A stretch of 15,969 bases of DNA from DATHVR01 sp035461175 (GTDB taxonomy: Bacteria > Actinomycetota > Acidimicrobiia > Spongiisociales > ZC4RG35), in contig DATHVR010000037.1 in the NCBI GenBank assembly GCA_035461175.1, forward strand, positions 1 to 15,969, in the 5' to 3' direction. The notes beneath the pieces are model-generated. The model ran no database searches. It saw only the letters and a program-made list of their open reading frames with translations, and was not told the origin of the DNA. Position 1 is the stretch's first letter, and each line of letters opens with the position of its first letter. Below are positions 7,437 to 13,817 of this stretch, one piece after another. The translations under genes were made by a program, and so were the position numbers.

Positions 7437-8978
7437 TCACTCCCATTCGATGGTGGCGGGCGGCTTGGAGGAGATGTCGTAGGCGACCCGGTTGATGCCC
7501 GCCACCTCGTTGATGATCCGACTCGACATCCGCTCCAACACCTCGTAGGGCAGGCGCGCCCAGTCGGCGGTCATTGCATCCTCGGAGGTGACGGCCCGAA
7601 TGATGAGCGGATAGGCGTAGGTGCGGCTGTCGCCCTGGACTCCCACCGTCTTCACGGCGGGGAGCACACCGAACGCCTGCCAGATCTCCCGGTAGAGGCC
7701 GGCCCGGTTGATCTCTTCCAGGATGATGCGGTCGGCGGCGCGCAGGGTCTCGAGCCGTTCCCAGGTGATCTCGCCGATGATCCGAACCGCCAGACCCGGG
7801 CCCGGGAAAGGCTGTCGCCACACGATCTCGGGAGGGAGTCCCAGTTCCTCTCCCACCGCCCGCACCTCGTCCTTGAACAGGTCGCGCAGCGGCTCCACCA
7901 GCTCGAAGGTCATGTCCTCCGGCAGGCCCCCCACGTTGTGGTGGGTCTTGATGGTGGCGGCCGAGGCGCTGCCGGACTCGATCACGTCGGGGTATAGGGT
8001 CCCCTGGACCAGGAAAGCGGCGTCGCCGGCCTCGGCGGCCGCCTCCTCGAAGACCCGGATGAAGGTCTCGCCGATGATCTTGCGCTTCTTCTCGGGCTCG
8101 GTGACCCCGGCCAGCCGCTCGAGGAACCGGTCGGCCGCCTTGACGTGGACCAGGTCCACCTTGAAGTGGCGACGAAAGGTGTCCTCGACCTGCTCGGCCT
8201 CGTCCGCCCGCAACAGCCCGTGGTCGACGAAGATACACGTGAGTTGATCGCCGATCGCCTCGTGGACGAGGGCGGCGGCCACCGCCGAATCTACCCCGCC
8301 GGAGAGGCCGCAGATGACGCCAGCGTCTCCCACCTGGACGCGGATCTTCTCCACTTGGGTCTCGATGATGGAATGAGAGGTCCAGGTGGGGGCGGCCTGG
8401 CAGACGTCGTAGAGGAAATGCTGGAGGATTTCGGTGCCGCGGGGGGTGTGGGCGACCTCGGGATGGAACTGGACCCCGTAGAGGCGGCGGTCGCGCTCCT
8501 CCATCGCCGCCACGGGCGCTCCGGGGGTGGAGGCGACGGTGACGAAACCGGGCGGCGGCGAGGCGACCAGGTCGCGATGGCTCATCCACACGTCCTGGCT
8601 GAGGGGCAGATCGGAGAGAAGGACCGACTCCGCCACGGTTTCCATCTCGGTCTTGCCGTACTCGGCGCTGCCGGTGTTGGCCACCTCACCTCCGGCCAGG
8701 TCGGCCAGCAACTGGTGCCCGTAACAGATGCCCAGAATCGGCACCCCGGTCTCGAGGATGGCCGGGTCGATGCGGTAGGCGTCCTCGGCATACACCGAGG
8801 CGGGACCCCCGGAGAGGATGATCCCGACCGGACGCCGGGCCCGCACCTTGTCGGCGGTGATGTCCCTGCCCACGATCTCGGAGTGGACGTGGGCCTCCCG
8901 CACCCGGCGGGCGATCAACTGGGCGTACTGGGCCCCGAAATCGACGACGAGGACGGTCTCGGGCGGGGTGCGGGTCAC
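7437..8978 (-). CDS. guaA: GMP synthase (glutamine-hydrolysing)
   Basis: A 513-residue GMP synthase converting XMP, glutamine and ATP to GMP, the last step of de novo guanine nucleotide synthesis in the cytoplasm. The N-terminal class I glutamine amidotransferase begins VLVVDFGAQYAQLIARRVRE and has the catalytic triad Cys85 (GICYGHQ), His172 and Glu174 (VQFHPEV). The ATP-pyrophosphatase P-loop SGGVDS is at 226-231. The C-terminal dimerisation domain ends with the near-invariant PPATIEWE. The start is a GTG at 8978, and the gene overlaps the stop of guaB3 by 4 bp (GTGA), which points to translational coupling. Length is normal and all key residues are present. Confidence 0.98.
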   Translation of the reverse strand: MTRTPPETVLVVDFGAQYAQLIARRVREAHVHSEIVGRDITADKVRARRPVGIILSGGPASVYAEDAYRIDPAILETGVPILGICYGHQLLADLAGGEVANTGSAEYGKTEMETVAESVLLSDLPLSQDVWMSHRDLVASPPPGFVTVASTPGAPVAAMEERDRRLYGVQFHPEVAHTPRGTEILQHFLYDVCQAAPTWTSHSIIETQVEKIRVQVGDAGVICGLSGGVDSAVAAALVHEAIGDQLTCIFVDHGLLRADEAEQVEDTFRRHFKVDLVHVKAADRFLERLAGVTEPEKKRKIIGETFIRVFEEAAAEAGDAAFLVQGTLYPDVIESGSASAATIKTHHNVGGLPEDMTFELVEPLRDLFKDEVRAVGEELGLPPEIVWRQPFPGPGLAVRIIGEITWERLETLRAADRIILEEINRAGLYREIWQAFGVLPAVKTVGVQGDSRTYAYPLIIRAVTSEDAMTADWARLPYEVLERMSSRIINEVAGINRVAYDISSKPPATIEWE

Positions 8979-10132
8979 CCCATCCCCACCCGCTGGCTGC
9001 GCTGGAGCGCCTTGCCCTCGGTCTGGATCGAGGGGGCGATCATCACCTCGGCCTTCTGGAACTCCTTGACGTCGGAGTAGCCCGTGGTGGCCATCGCCAC
9101 CCGCAGGGCCCCGAACAGGTTGCGGCGGCCGTCGTTTTCGTAGGCAGGGCCCAACAGGATCTCCTCCAGGGTGCCGAGCCGACCCACCTCGACCCGCGCC
9201 CCCCGGGGCAGGGTGGGATGGAACGTGGCCATGCCCCAGTGGTAGCCCGCTCCAGGGGCCTCGGCGGCGGCCGAGAGCGGGGACCCGATCATGACGGCGT
9301 CGGCGCCGCAGGCGATCGCCTTGGAGACGTCTCCACCGGTGCGCATGCCCCCGTCGGCGATGACGTGGACGTAGCGCCCGGTCTCGTCGAGATAACGGAT
9401 GCGGGCGCCGGCGGCGTCGGCGATGGCGGTGGCCTGGGGAACTCCGACCCCGAGCACGCCTCGGGTGGTGCAGGCGGCACCGGGACCGACCCCGACCAGC
9501 ACACCCACTGCCCCGGTACGCATCAGATGGAGAGCGGTCGAGTAGGAGGCGCAGCCGCCGACGATGACAGGGACGTCGCAGTCGGCGATGAACTGCTTGA
9601 GGTTGAGCGGTTCCTCACGGGTCGAGACGTGCTCGGCGGAGACCACGGTGCCCTGGATGACGAGGATGTCGAGTCCGGCTCCGAGGGCGAGGGGCGAGAG
9701 TTGCTTGACCCGTTGGGGGGTGAGGCTGGCGGCGGTGACGATGCCGGCCGCCTTCATCTCGGCCACCCGCTGGCCGACGAGGTCGGGATTGATCGGCTCC
9801 AGGTAGATCTCCTGCATGCGCCGGGTGGCCTTGTCGGGCTCCAGCTCGGAGATCTCCTCGAAGTAGGGCATCGGGTCGTCGTAGCGGGTCCATAGCCCTT
9901 CCAGATTGAGGACGCCGAGACCGCCGAGCCGGCCAATCTCGATGGCGGTGGCGGGGCTGAGGGCGCCGTCCATCGCCGAGCCCATCATGGGCAGGGCGAA
10001 CTTGAAGGCATCGAGCTGCCAGCTGATGTCGACGTCGTCGGGGTCGCGGGTCCGCCGGCTGGGGACGATGGCGATGTCGTCGAAGCCGTAGGCCTGACGG
10101 CCCGATTTGCCAATACCGATGTCGATTTCCAC
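8975..10132 (-). CDS. guaB3: GuaB3-family IMP dehydrogenase
   Basis: A 385-residue IMPDH/GMP-reductase superfamily protein of the GuaB3 type, known from actinobacteria and cyanobacteria. It has the TIM barrel without the CBS (Bateman) pair of classical GuaB. The IMP-binding loop carries the catalytic Cys221 in GVGPGAACTTRGVLG, and the second phosphate loop reads IADGGMRTGGDVSKAIACGA. A cyanobacterial GuaB3 has been characterised as an IMP dehydrogenase, so NAD-dependent IMP to XMP oxidation is the likely reaction. The direct overlap with guaA, which consumes XMP, supports this over a GMP reductase role. The start is GTG at 10132, backed by GGAGG at 10140-10144 with 7-nt spacing. A canonical CBS-containing guaB is not in the window and probably lies elsewhere (inference). 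Confidence 0.93.
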   Translation of the reverse strand: MEIDIGIGKSGRQAYGFDDIAIVPSRRTRDPDDVDISWQLDAFKFALPMMGSAMDGALSPATAIEIGRLGGLGVLNLEGLWTRYDDPMPYFEEISELEPDKATRRMQEIYLEPINPDLVGQRVAEMKAAGIVTAASLTPQRVKQLSPLALGAGLDILVIQGTVVSAEHVSTREEPLNLKQFIADCDVPVIVGGCASYSTALHLMRTGAVGVLVGVGPGAACTTRGVLGVGVPQATAIADAAGARIRYLDETGRYVHVIADGGMRTGGDVSKAIACGADAVMIGSPLSAAAEAPGAGYHWGMATFHPTLPRGARVEVGRLGTLEEILLGPAYENDGRRNLFGALRVAMATTGYSDVKEFQKAEVMIAPSIQTEGKALQRSQRVGMG

Positions 10133-10139
10133 GAGGGTT

Positions 10140-10171
10140 CCTCCGCCGAACGTCGTGCTCGGCCCAGGCTA
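10140..10171 (-). promoter_or_regulatory. Candidate guaB3 -10 box and Shine-Dalgarno
   Basis: On the minus strand a TANNNT box TAGCCT (10166-10171) lies 33 nt upstream of the GTG start, followed by GGAGG (10140-10144) 7 nt before the start. The upstream -35 is not recognisable. In contrast to most promoters in this window, this one would make an mRNA with a conventional short leader. Confidence 0.4.
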
Positions 10172-10215
10172 CCAGCGCCACCCCCACCCTCGGACGGTTA
10201 CCCTGCCGCCCGGCA

Positions 10216-10932
10216 ATGGGACCTCGCTGGACGATCATGGACCTGGTTCTAGTGGTGCTGGGAGCCTTCGGCGGTTCGCTCGCTGCCGGCGGGGCGGCGG
10301 CCGCTCTCGGCGGTGACGACAACACGATCATCCTCGTCTCCTTCGCCGGACAGTTCATCGGAACGGTGGGGGTCATGTGGCTGGTGGGTAGAGGTCGGGG
10401 GCTCGACTTCGACAGCCTCGGCTTCGACATTCGTCCGGCCGACACCCTCTACCTGGGCCTGGGGGTAGTCCTCCAGATCGCCGTCGCCCTGCTCTTCATC
10501 CCCCTCCAGCAGGTCCTGATCCCAGAAGGAGGGGCCAGCCAGGACTTGACCCAGATGTTCGCGGACCTCGACTCGGCCGGGGCCCGCATCGCCATGGCCG
10601 CCATCGCCACCTTCCTCGCCCCGGTATCCGAGGAGTTGATGTTCCGGGGCGTCCTCTTGCGGGCCGTGTCCCACCGCTCCCGCCGGACAATCCTGTTGGT
10701 CACCTCGGTCGTCTTCGCCCTCTTCCACGTCGCCGGCACCACTTCGGGCGGGGCGGCGGTGCTGGTCTTCCTCCAGATCTTCCTGGTCGGTCTGGTCCTG
10801 GCCCACCTCACGCTGCGCCACGACCGTCTCGGCCCGGCCATCTTCGTCCACGCCGGCTTCAACCTGCTGACGACCCTGGTCCTGCTGGCCCCGCCCGAGT
10901 TGCTGGAACAGCTCGAGCAGGCCGGCGTCTAG
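10216..10932 (+). CDS. CPBP-family intramembrane metalloprotease
   Basis: A 238-residue multipass membrane protein of the CPBP (CAAX protease and bacteriocin-processing, ABI) family. The three diagnostic motifs are present: EExxxR as SEELMFRG (Glu139-Glu140, Arg144), FxxxH as FALFH (His171) and HxxxN as HAGFN (His212, Asn216). These form the glutamate/histidine catalytic site in the membrane. About seven hydrophobic segments are visible, starting at residues 9-30, 38-57, 78-101, 122-138, 159-175, 178-200 and 205-225. The substrate is unknown; relatives cleave prenylated proteins, leader peptides or regulators. The ATG at 10216 is used, and the ATG at 10237 is nearly as likely because neither has a clear Shine-Dalgarno. 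It is divergent from guaB3 and converges on trpS with a 51-bp gap. Confidence 0.9.
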   Translation: MGPRWTIMDLVLVVLGAFGGSLAAGGAAAALGGDDNTIILVSFAGQFIGTVGVMWLVGRGRGLDFDSLGFDIRPADTLYLGLGVVLQIAVALLFIPLQQVLIPEGGASQDLTQMFADLDSAGARIAMAAIATFLAPVSEELMFRGVLLRAVSHRSRRTILLVTSVVFALFHVAGTTSGGAAVLVFLQIFLVGLVLAHLTLRHDRLGPAIFVHAGFNLLTTLVLLAPPELLEQLEQAGV

Positions 10933-10983
10933 ACGAGAGTGCACCAGGCCGCGCCTGCCGCGGTCCCATGCTCGCTCGTCGGG

Positions 10984-11973
10984 TCAGCGGCCGGAGAGGC
11001 CGACCGCCTCGCGGACTCCGGCCATCCACTTCTCGGCTTTGCCGCGGGCGTCGAGGGCTCCCCGCTCCATGATCCGGGCCACATCGCCATCGTCGAACTG
11101 CTTGAAGCGGGTGCGGATCGGGGTGAGACCCTCGATGACGGCGTCCGCCACCGCCTGCTTGAACTTGCCGTAACCGCCGTCGGCGTACTCGGACACCAGG
11201 CTCTCGATCGACCGGCCCGAGAAGAACGAGAACAGCTCCAGCAGGTTGGAGATGCCCGGCTTCTTCTCCCAGTCGTAGGCGACGGTCGTCTCCGAGTCGG
11301 TCACGGCCGACTTCACCTTCTTGGCGATGGCGTCCGGCTCGTCGACCAGGAGGACCCGCGACGACAGGTTGGGTTCCGACTTCGACATCTTGGCGGTCGG
11401 ATCCTGTAGCGACATCACGCGGGCCCCGATCTCGGGCGTGATCCGCTCGGGGACGGGGAAGACGTCCCCGAAGCGGGAGTTGAACCGCTCGGCTAGGTCC
11501 CGGGTCAGCTCCAGATGCTGGGTCTGGTCGTCACCGACCGGCACGGCGTGGACGTGATGGACGAGGATGTCGGCGGCCATCAACACCGGATACGAAAGCA
11601 GGCCCAGGTTCTGGCCGGCGCGATCGGCCTTCTCCTTGAACTGAGTCATGCGCTCCAGCTGGCCGAGGCCGGTCATCGTCCCCAGGATCCACGACAGCTC
11701 GGCGTGGTGGGGCACCTGGGACTGGTAGTAGAGGAGCGAACGGTCGGGATCGATTCCCACCGCCAGCAGCATCTTGGCCGTGTCGAGACGGGAGCGGTGG
11801 AACTCGGCCACGTCGTAGGGAACGGTCATGGCATGCAGGTCGACGACGCAGTAGATCGTGTCGTACTCGTCCTGCATCGACACCCAGTTGCGCAGGGCTC
11901 CGGTGAGGCTCCCGATGTGGAGGTCGCCGGTGGGCTGGATGCCCGAAAAGACCCGCTTGTTGTCGTTGCTCAT
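10984..11973 (-). CDS. trpS: Tryptophanyl-tRNA synthetase
   Basis: A 329-residue class Ic aminoacyl-tRNA synthetase that charges tRNA-Trp. The HIGH-type motif is DLHIGSL (17-23), following VFSGIQPTG, and the KMSKS loop is AKMSKS (194-199). The tryptophan-pocket region (LGQLERMTQFKEK, SYPVLMAADIL) and VPVGDDQTQHLELTRDLA are the standard bacterial TrpRS blocks. Length is typical. The start ATG at 11973 has a GGGAGA Shine-Dalgarno about 6 nt upstream. It stands alone, with CPBP convergent and DUF2461 upstream on the same strand. Between DUF2461 and trpS lie a promoter, a three-Trp leader peptide and an attenuator hairpin (12133 to 11997), so expression is very likely controlled by the level of charged tRNA-Trp. 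Confidence 0.98.
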   Translation of the reverse strand: MSNDNKRVFSGIQPTGDLHIGSLTGALRNWVSMQDEYDTIYCVVDLHAMTVPYDVAEFHRSRLDTAKMLLAVGIDPDRSLLYYQSQVPHHAELSWILGTMTGLGQLERMTQFKEKADRAGQNLGLLSYPVLMAADILVHHVHAVPVGDDQTQHLELTRDLAERFNSRFGDVFPVPERITPEIGARVMSLQDPTAKMSKSEPNLSSRVLLVDEPDAIAKKVKSAVTDSETTVAYDWEKKPGISNLLELFSFFSGRSIESLVSEYADGGYGKFKQAVADAVIEGLTPIRTRFKQFDDGDVARIMERGALDARGKAEKWMAGVREAVGLSGR

Positions 11974-11996
11974 TTCGTCTCCCGATCGTGGTGCTG

Positions 11997-12028
11997 CATA
12001 AGAAAAGCCGCCGGAGGGCTCCGGCGGC
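11997..12028 (-). terminator. Intrinsic terminator of the trpS attenuator (segments 3:4)
   Basis: On the minus strand GCCGCCGGA (12028-12020) pairs perfectly with TCCGGCGGC (12015-12007) across a GCCC loop, giving a 9-bp all-Watson-Crick stem. It is followed immediately by TTTTCTTATG (12006-11997). This is a textbook Rho-independent terminator placed 24 bp before the trpS start and downstream of a Trp-rich leader peptide. It would stop transcription before trpS unless the antiterminator forms. Confidence 0.9.
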
Positions 12029-12071
12029 GGCGGTTAGTCGTGGCGCGCGGAGCCGTCAGTGAGTGCTCCAC
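12017..12071 (-). promoter_or_regulatory. trpS attenuator: segments 1, 2 and 3
   Basis: Three mutually exclusive pairings can be drawn on the minus strand. Segment 1 (GTGGAGC, 12071-12065, covering the last Trp codon) pairs with segment 2 (GCTCCGC, 12053-12047) over 7 bp with one G-U. Segment 2 (GGCTCCG, 12054-12048) pairs perfectly with segment 3 (CGGAGCC, 12023-12017), and three more pairs form past one bulged C (12046-12044 with 12024-12026). Segment 3 overlaps the 5' arm and loop of the terminator, so 2:3 excludes 3:4. A ribosome stalled on the Trp codons covers segment 1 and allows 2:3. A ribosome reaching the stop codon (12058-12056) covers segment 2 and allows the terminator. Confidence 0.85.
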
Positions 12072-12097
12072 CACCAGCTGCTCGACGCCATGTTCAT
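12056..12097 (-). CDS. trpS leader peptide with three consecutive Trp codons
   Basis: A 13-residue open reading frame, MNMASSSWWWSTH followed by TGA, lying between the promoter and the attenuator of trpS. Trp is the rarest amino acid and is encoded by TGG only, so three in a row in a 13-codon frame just before a Trp-tRNA synthetase gene is very unlikely to be chance. Its ATG (12097-12095) lies 7 nt after a TAGGAT -10 box, so the transcript probably begins at or next to the start codon and the peptide is translated as a leaderless mRNA. The second ATG (12091) is an alternative. Its stop codon ends 1 nt before segment 2 of the attenuator. The peptide itself is expected to have no function beyond sensing. 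Confidence 0.88.
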   Translation of the reverse strand: MNMASSSWWWSTH

Positions 12098-12104
12098 GGC
12101 GGGC

Positions 12105-12133
12105 ATCCTATCTCATCGCCTTTCGGCCGGCAA
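12105..12133 (-). promoter_or_regulatory. trpS promoter
   Basis: On the minus strand -35 TTGCCG (12133-12128) and -10 TAGGAT (12110-12105) are separated by exactly 17 bp. The -10 ends 7 nt before the leader-peptide ATG, placing the expected transcription start at that ATG. The promoter lies just after the stop codon of the upstream DUF2461 gene (12144), so trpS has its own transcription unit. Confidence 0.75.
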
Positions 12134-12143
12134 CGGCGCAAAT

Positions 12144-12830
12144 TCACAGCTTGACGCCCACCGCCCCGGCCAGGAACTCGAGAAACGGCCCCGCCTCCCG
12201 GCAGGTGGACACGAAATCGCTCAGGAAGCCGGGAGCGGTGATCCGGGTCTGGCTCAACGAGGCGGCGGCGGCGAAATCCTTGCGCTGCAGGGTCTCGATG
12301 AGCGGATGATCGGGATCGAATCCCTTCGGCGGACGCTTGAGCGAGTCCCCGACCAGGTCGAAAGTGCCCGAGAAGGCCGGATCCCCGACCACCTGGCGCC
12401 ACTCATCCGGATGCTCGGCGATGGCGACCCGCACCGCGGCGGCAGCGGGCGCGTCGGGCCGCCACAGGCCGATCCCGACGGCGGAGTGGCGCGGCTCGAA
12501 GCGCAGAAAGATGCTGGGGGTGGATCGGGCTTTGAAGTCGAGGTGACGGAAGTGGATTCCGACGTAGGTCTTGTAAGGCGGGGCGTCGGGATTGAAGCGG
12601 AGATCACGGTTGATGCGCATCAGCGAACCGCCTGACTTGGAATCGTCCACGATCAGATGTGGAGCCAGCTCCTCGAGCATGGGCGCCACGTCACGGATGA
12701 AGGCGCGGACCGGTTCACGCACGTCGGCTTCGTATCGGTCCCGTTGGGCGGCGAACCACTCACGGTCGTTGTTGGCGGCGAGATCGCGCAGGAACGAGAA
12801 CAACCTGGGAGTGAAATGACGTGTCGACAT
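12144..12830 (-). CDS. DUF2461 family protein
   Basis: A 228-residue protein of the DUF2461 family (often annotated TIGR02453), of unknown function. Family features seen are the start STRHFTPRLFSFLRDLAANN, the DREWFAAQRDRYEADV block, MRINRDLRFNPDAPPYKTYVG and the later FLRFEP strand. I take the ATG at 12830 because the family begins with this sequence and a TACGTT box ends 7 nt upstream, giving a leaderless start. A start at 12857 would add nine residues and overlap that promoter. No catalytic residues can be named with confidence. Same strand as trpS but separated from it by the trpS promoter. Confidence 0.9.
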   Translation of the reverse strand: MSTRHFTPRLFSFLRDLAANNDREWFAAQRDRYEADVREPVRAFIRDVAPMLEELAPHLIVDDSKSGGSLMRINRDLRFNPDAPPYKTYVGIHFRHLDFKARSTPSIFLRFEPRHSAVGIGLWRPDAPAAAAVRVAIAEHPDEWRQVVGDPAFSGTFDLVGDSLKRPPKGFDPDHPLIETLQRKDFAAAASLSQTRITAPGFLSDFVSTCREAGPFLEFLAGAVGVKL

Positions 12831-12837
12831 GGCGGCG

Positions 12838-12866
12838 AACGTACCTGGCGGCGCCATCCGGTTCTA
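12838..12866 (-). promoter_or_regulatory. Candidate leaderless promoter of the DUF2461 gene
   Basis: On the minus strand TACGTT (12843-12838) lies 7 nt before the ATG at 12830, the same geometry as the trpS leader. A weak -35, TAGAAC (12866-12861), is placed 17 bp upstream. Confidence 0.45.
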
Positions 12867-12928
12867 GGGGGTCGTGTTCCCGATGGTCGCGGATGTGGCC
12901 AGCCTCCGTACCCTGAATCCATGGATTC

Positions 12929-13126
12929 GTGCGCGCGGCGGTCGGATTCGTGGGAGCCTGGCTCGAGGTGATGGGCCTCGAACTGGCGCTGTTGTTTTCG
13001 TTCGTGGCGATCATCCGCTACCTCACCCGCAGGCGGCCCGGCCGTCCCTCCCCGACCGGTGGTCGGCGGCCCCCGCATCCCGCCGCCTACGACGACGCTT
13101 GCGCGGCAGGCGGCGACTTCGGCTGA
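12929..13126 (+). CDS. Possible small membrane protein
   Basis: A 65-residue frame from GTG 12929 (51 residues if it starts at ATG 12971) that I do not recognise. It has one strongly hydrophobic segment (about residues 4-31, ending LLFSFVAIIRYL), then the Arg-rich TRRRPGRPS and a Gly/Pro/Arg tail. This is the pattern of a single-pass protein with its C-terminus inside. About 85 percent of its codons end in G or C, similar to true genes here, and the opposite-strand frames are unconvincing. A TACCCT -10-like box (12909-12914) precedes it. There is no good Shine-Dalgarno. The ATG at 12971 overlaps the TGA of a 16-codon frame beginning at 12921 (TGATG), which could allow coupled reinitiation. 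It is divergent from DUF2461 and 46 bp upstream of alkB. Confidence 0.4.
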   Translation: MRAAVGFVGAWLEVMGLELALLFSFVAIIRYLTRRRPGRPSPTGGRRPPHPAAYDDACAAGGDFG

Positions 13127-13160
13127 CCGGCCGCCGCTTTCCCATCGAACAGACGTTCGC

Positions 13161-13166
13161 TAAACT
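13161..13166 (+). promoter_or_regulatory. Candidate -10 box for alkB
   Basis: TAAACT ends 6 nt before the alkB ATG at 13173, consistent with leaderless transcription. The -35 region is weak (TTCCCA at 16-bp spacing). No Shine-Dalgarno is present before the ATG, which supports this reading. Confidence 0.45.
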
Positions 13167-13172
13167 GTCCCC

Positions 13173-13790
13173 ATGCCCGATCTCACCTTCCAGGGCTCGC
13201 TCTTCTCCGGCGGGGCCGCGGCGGAACCGTTCGATCGCAACTTCGACGGCGTCGAGCGGATCGATCTCAACCGTGGCGCCTGGGTCGACCGCCGCCCTGG
13301 CTGGGTCAACGACCCCGATCAACTGTTTGTCACTGCCCTCGATGCGTTGGACTGGCGCGAGGGAACCGAGCCCACCCCCGTGGGCGAGGTACCCCGTCCC
13401 CGCCTGGTCGCCTCCTTCGACCGACCCGACCTGCCCCAGGGCCTGGAAGTCTTCCGGGACATGTCGAGCGCCCTGAGCGAGCGCTACGGTGTCGACCTGG
13501 TCCGGATCACCTGCAACCTGTATCGGGACGGACGCGACAGCGTCGCCTGGCACGGGGACCGGGTGGCACGGGACCTCCCCGAAGCAACGGTGGCCATCGT
13601 GTCACTGGGCGAGCCCCGGCCGTTCAAGGTCCGCCCCAAGGGAGGTGGGCCCAGCATCGGCTGGCCGGCGGGGCGAGGCGACCTGTTCGTGATGGGCGGG
13701 TCATGTCAGCGCACCTACGACCACGCCATCCCCAAGGTGGCGGCGGCGGGACCGCGCATCGCGGTCATGTTCCGCCACTTCTATGTCTGA
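13173..13790 (+). CDS. alkB: AlkB-like 2-oxoglutarate/Fe(II) dioxygenase
   Basis: A 205-residue AlkB-family dioxygenase that probably removes alkyl lesions such as 1-methyladenine or 3-methylcytosine from nucleic acids by oxidative demethylation. The iron ligands are the HxD pair His127 and Asp129 in NLYRDGRDSVAWHGDRV and the distal His184 in RTYDHAIPKV. The 2-oxoglutarate-binding arginines are Arg195 and Arg201 in GPRIAVMFRHFYV. The spacing and the block GDLFVMGGSCQRTYDH resemble the ALKBH2-like bacterial group. Length is typical and the C-terminus is complete. It is convergent with the arsenate operon (27-bp gap), and no ada or alkA is in the window. Confidence 0.93.
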   Translation: MPDLTFQGSLFSGGAAAEPFDRNFDGVERIDLNRGAWVDRRPGWVNDPDQLFVTALDALDWREGTEPTPVGEVPRPRLVASFDRPDLPQGLEVFRDMSSALSERYGVDLVRITCNLYRDGRDSVAWHGDRVARDLPEATVAIVSLGEPRPFKVRPKGGGPSIGWPAGRGDLFVMGGSCQRTYDHAIPKVAAAGPRIAVMFRHFYV

Positions 13791-13817
13791 TCCCACCGGA
13801 CCCGAAGGCGGGAAACT

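Noticed and set aside
8975..10132. GMP reductase (GuaC) for the GuaB3 protein
   Set aside because: The GPGAACTTRGVLG loop and the overlap with guaA fit the GuaB3/IMPDH group better; a salvage reductase would not be expected to couple with GMP synthase.
10133..10215. A guanine, purine or other riboswitch upstream of guaB3
   Set aside because: The space is only about 80 bp, with a promoter-like box 33 nt from the start and no paired core resembling known purine riboswitches.
12831..12857. Start of DUF2461 at 12857
   Set aside because: It would add a non-conserved MAPPGTFAA and place the TACGTT -10 box inside the coding sequence; 12830 matches the family start.
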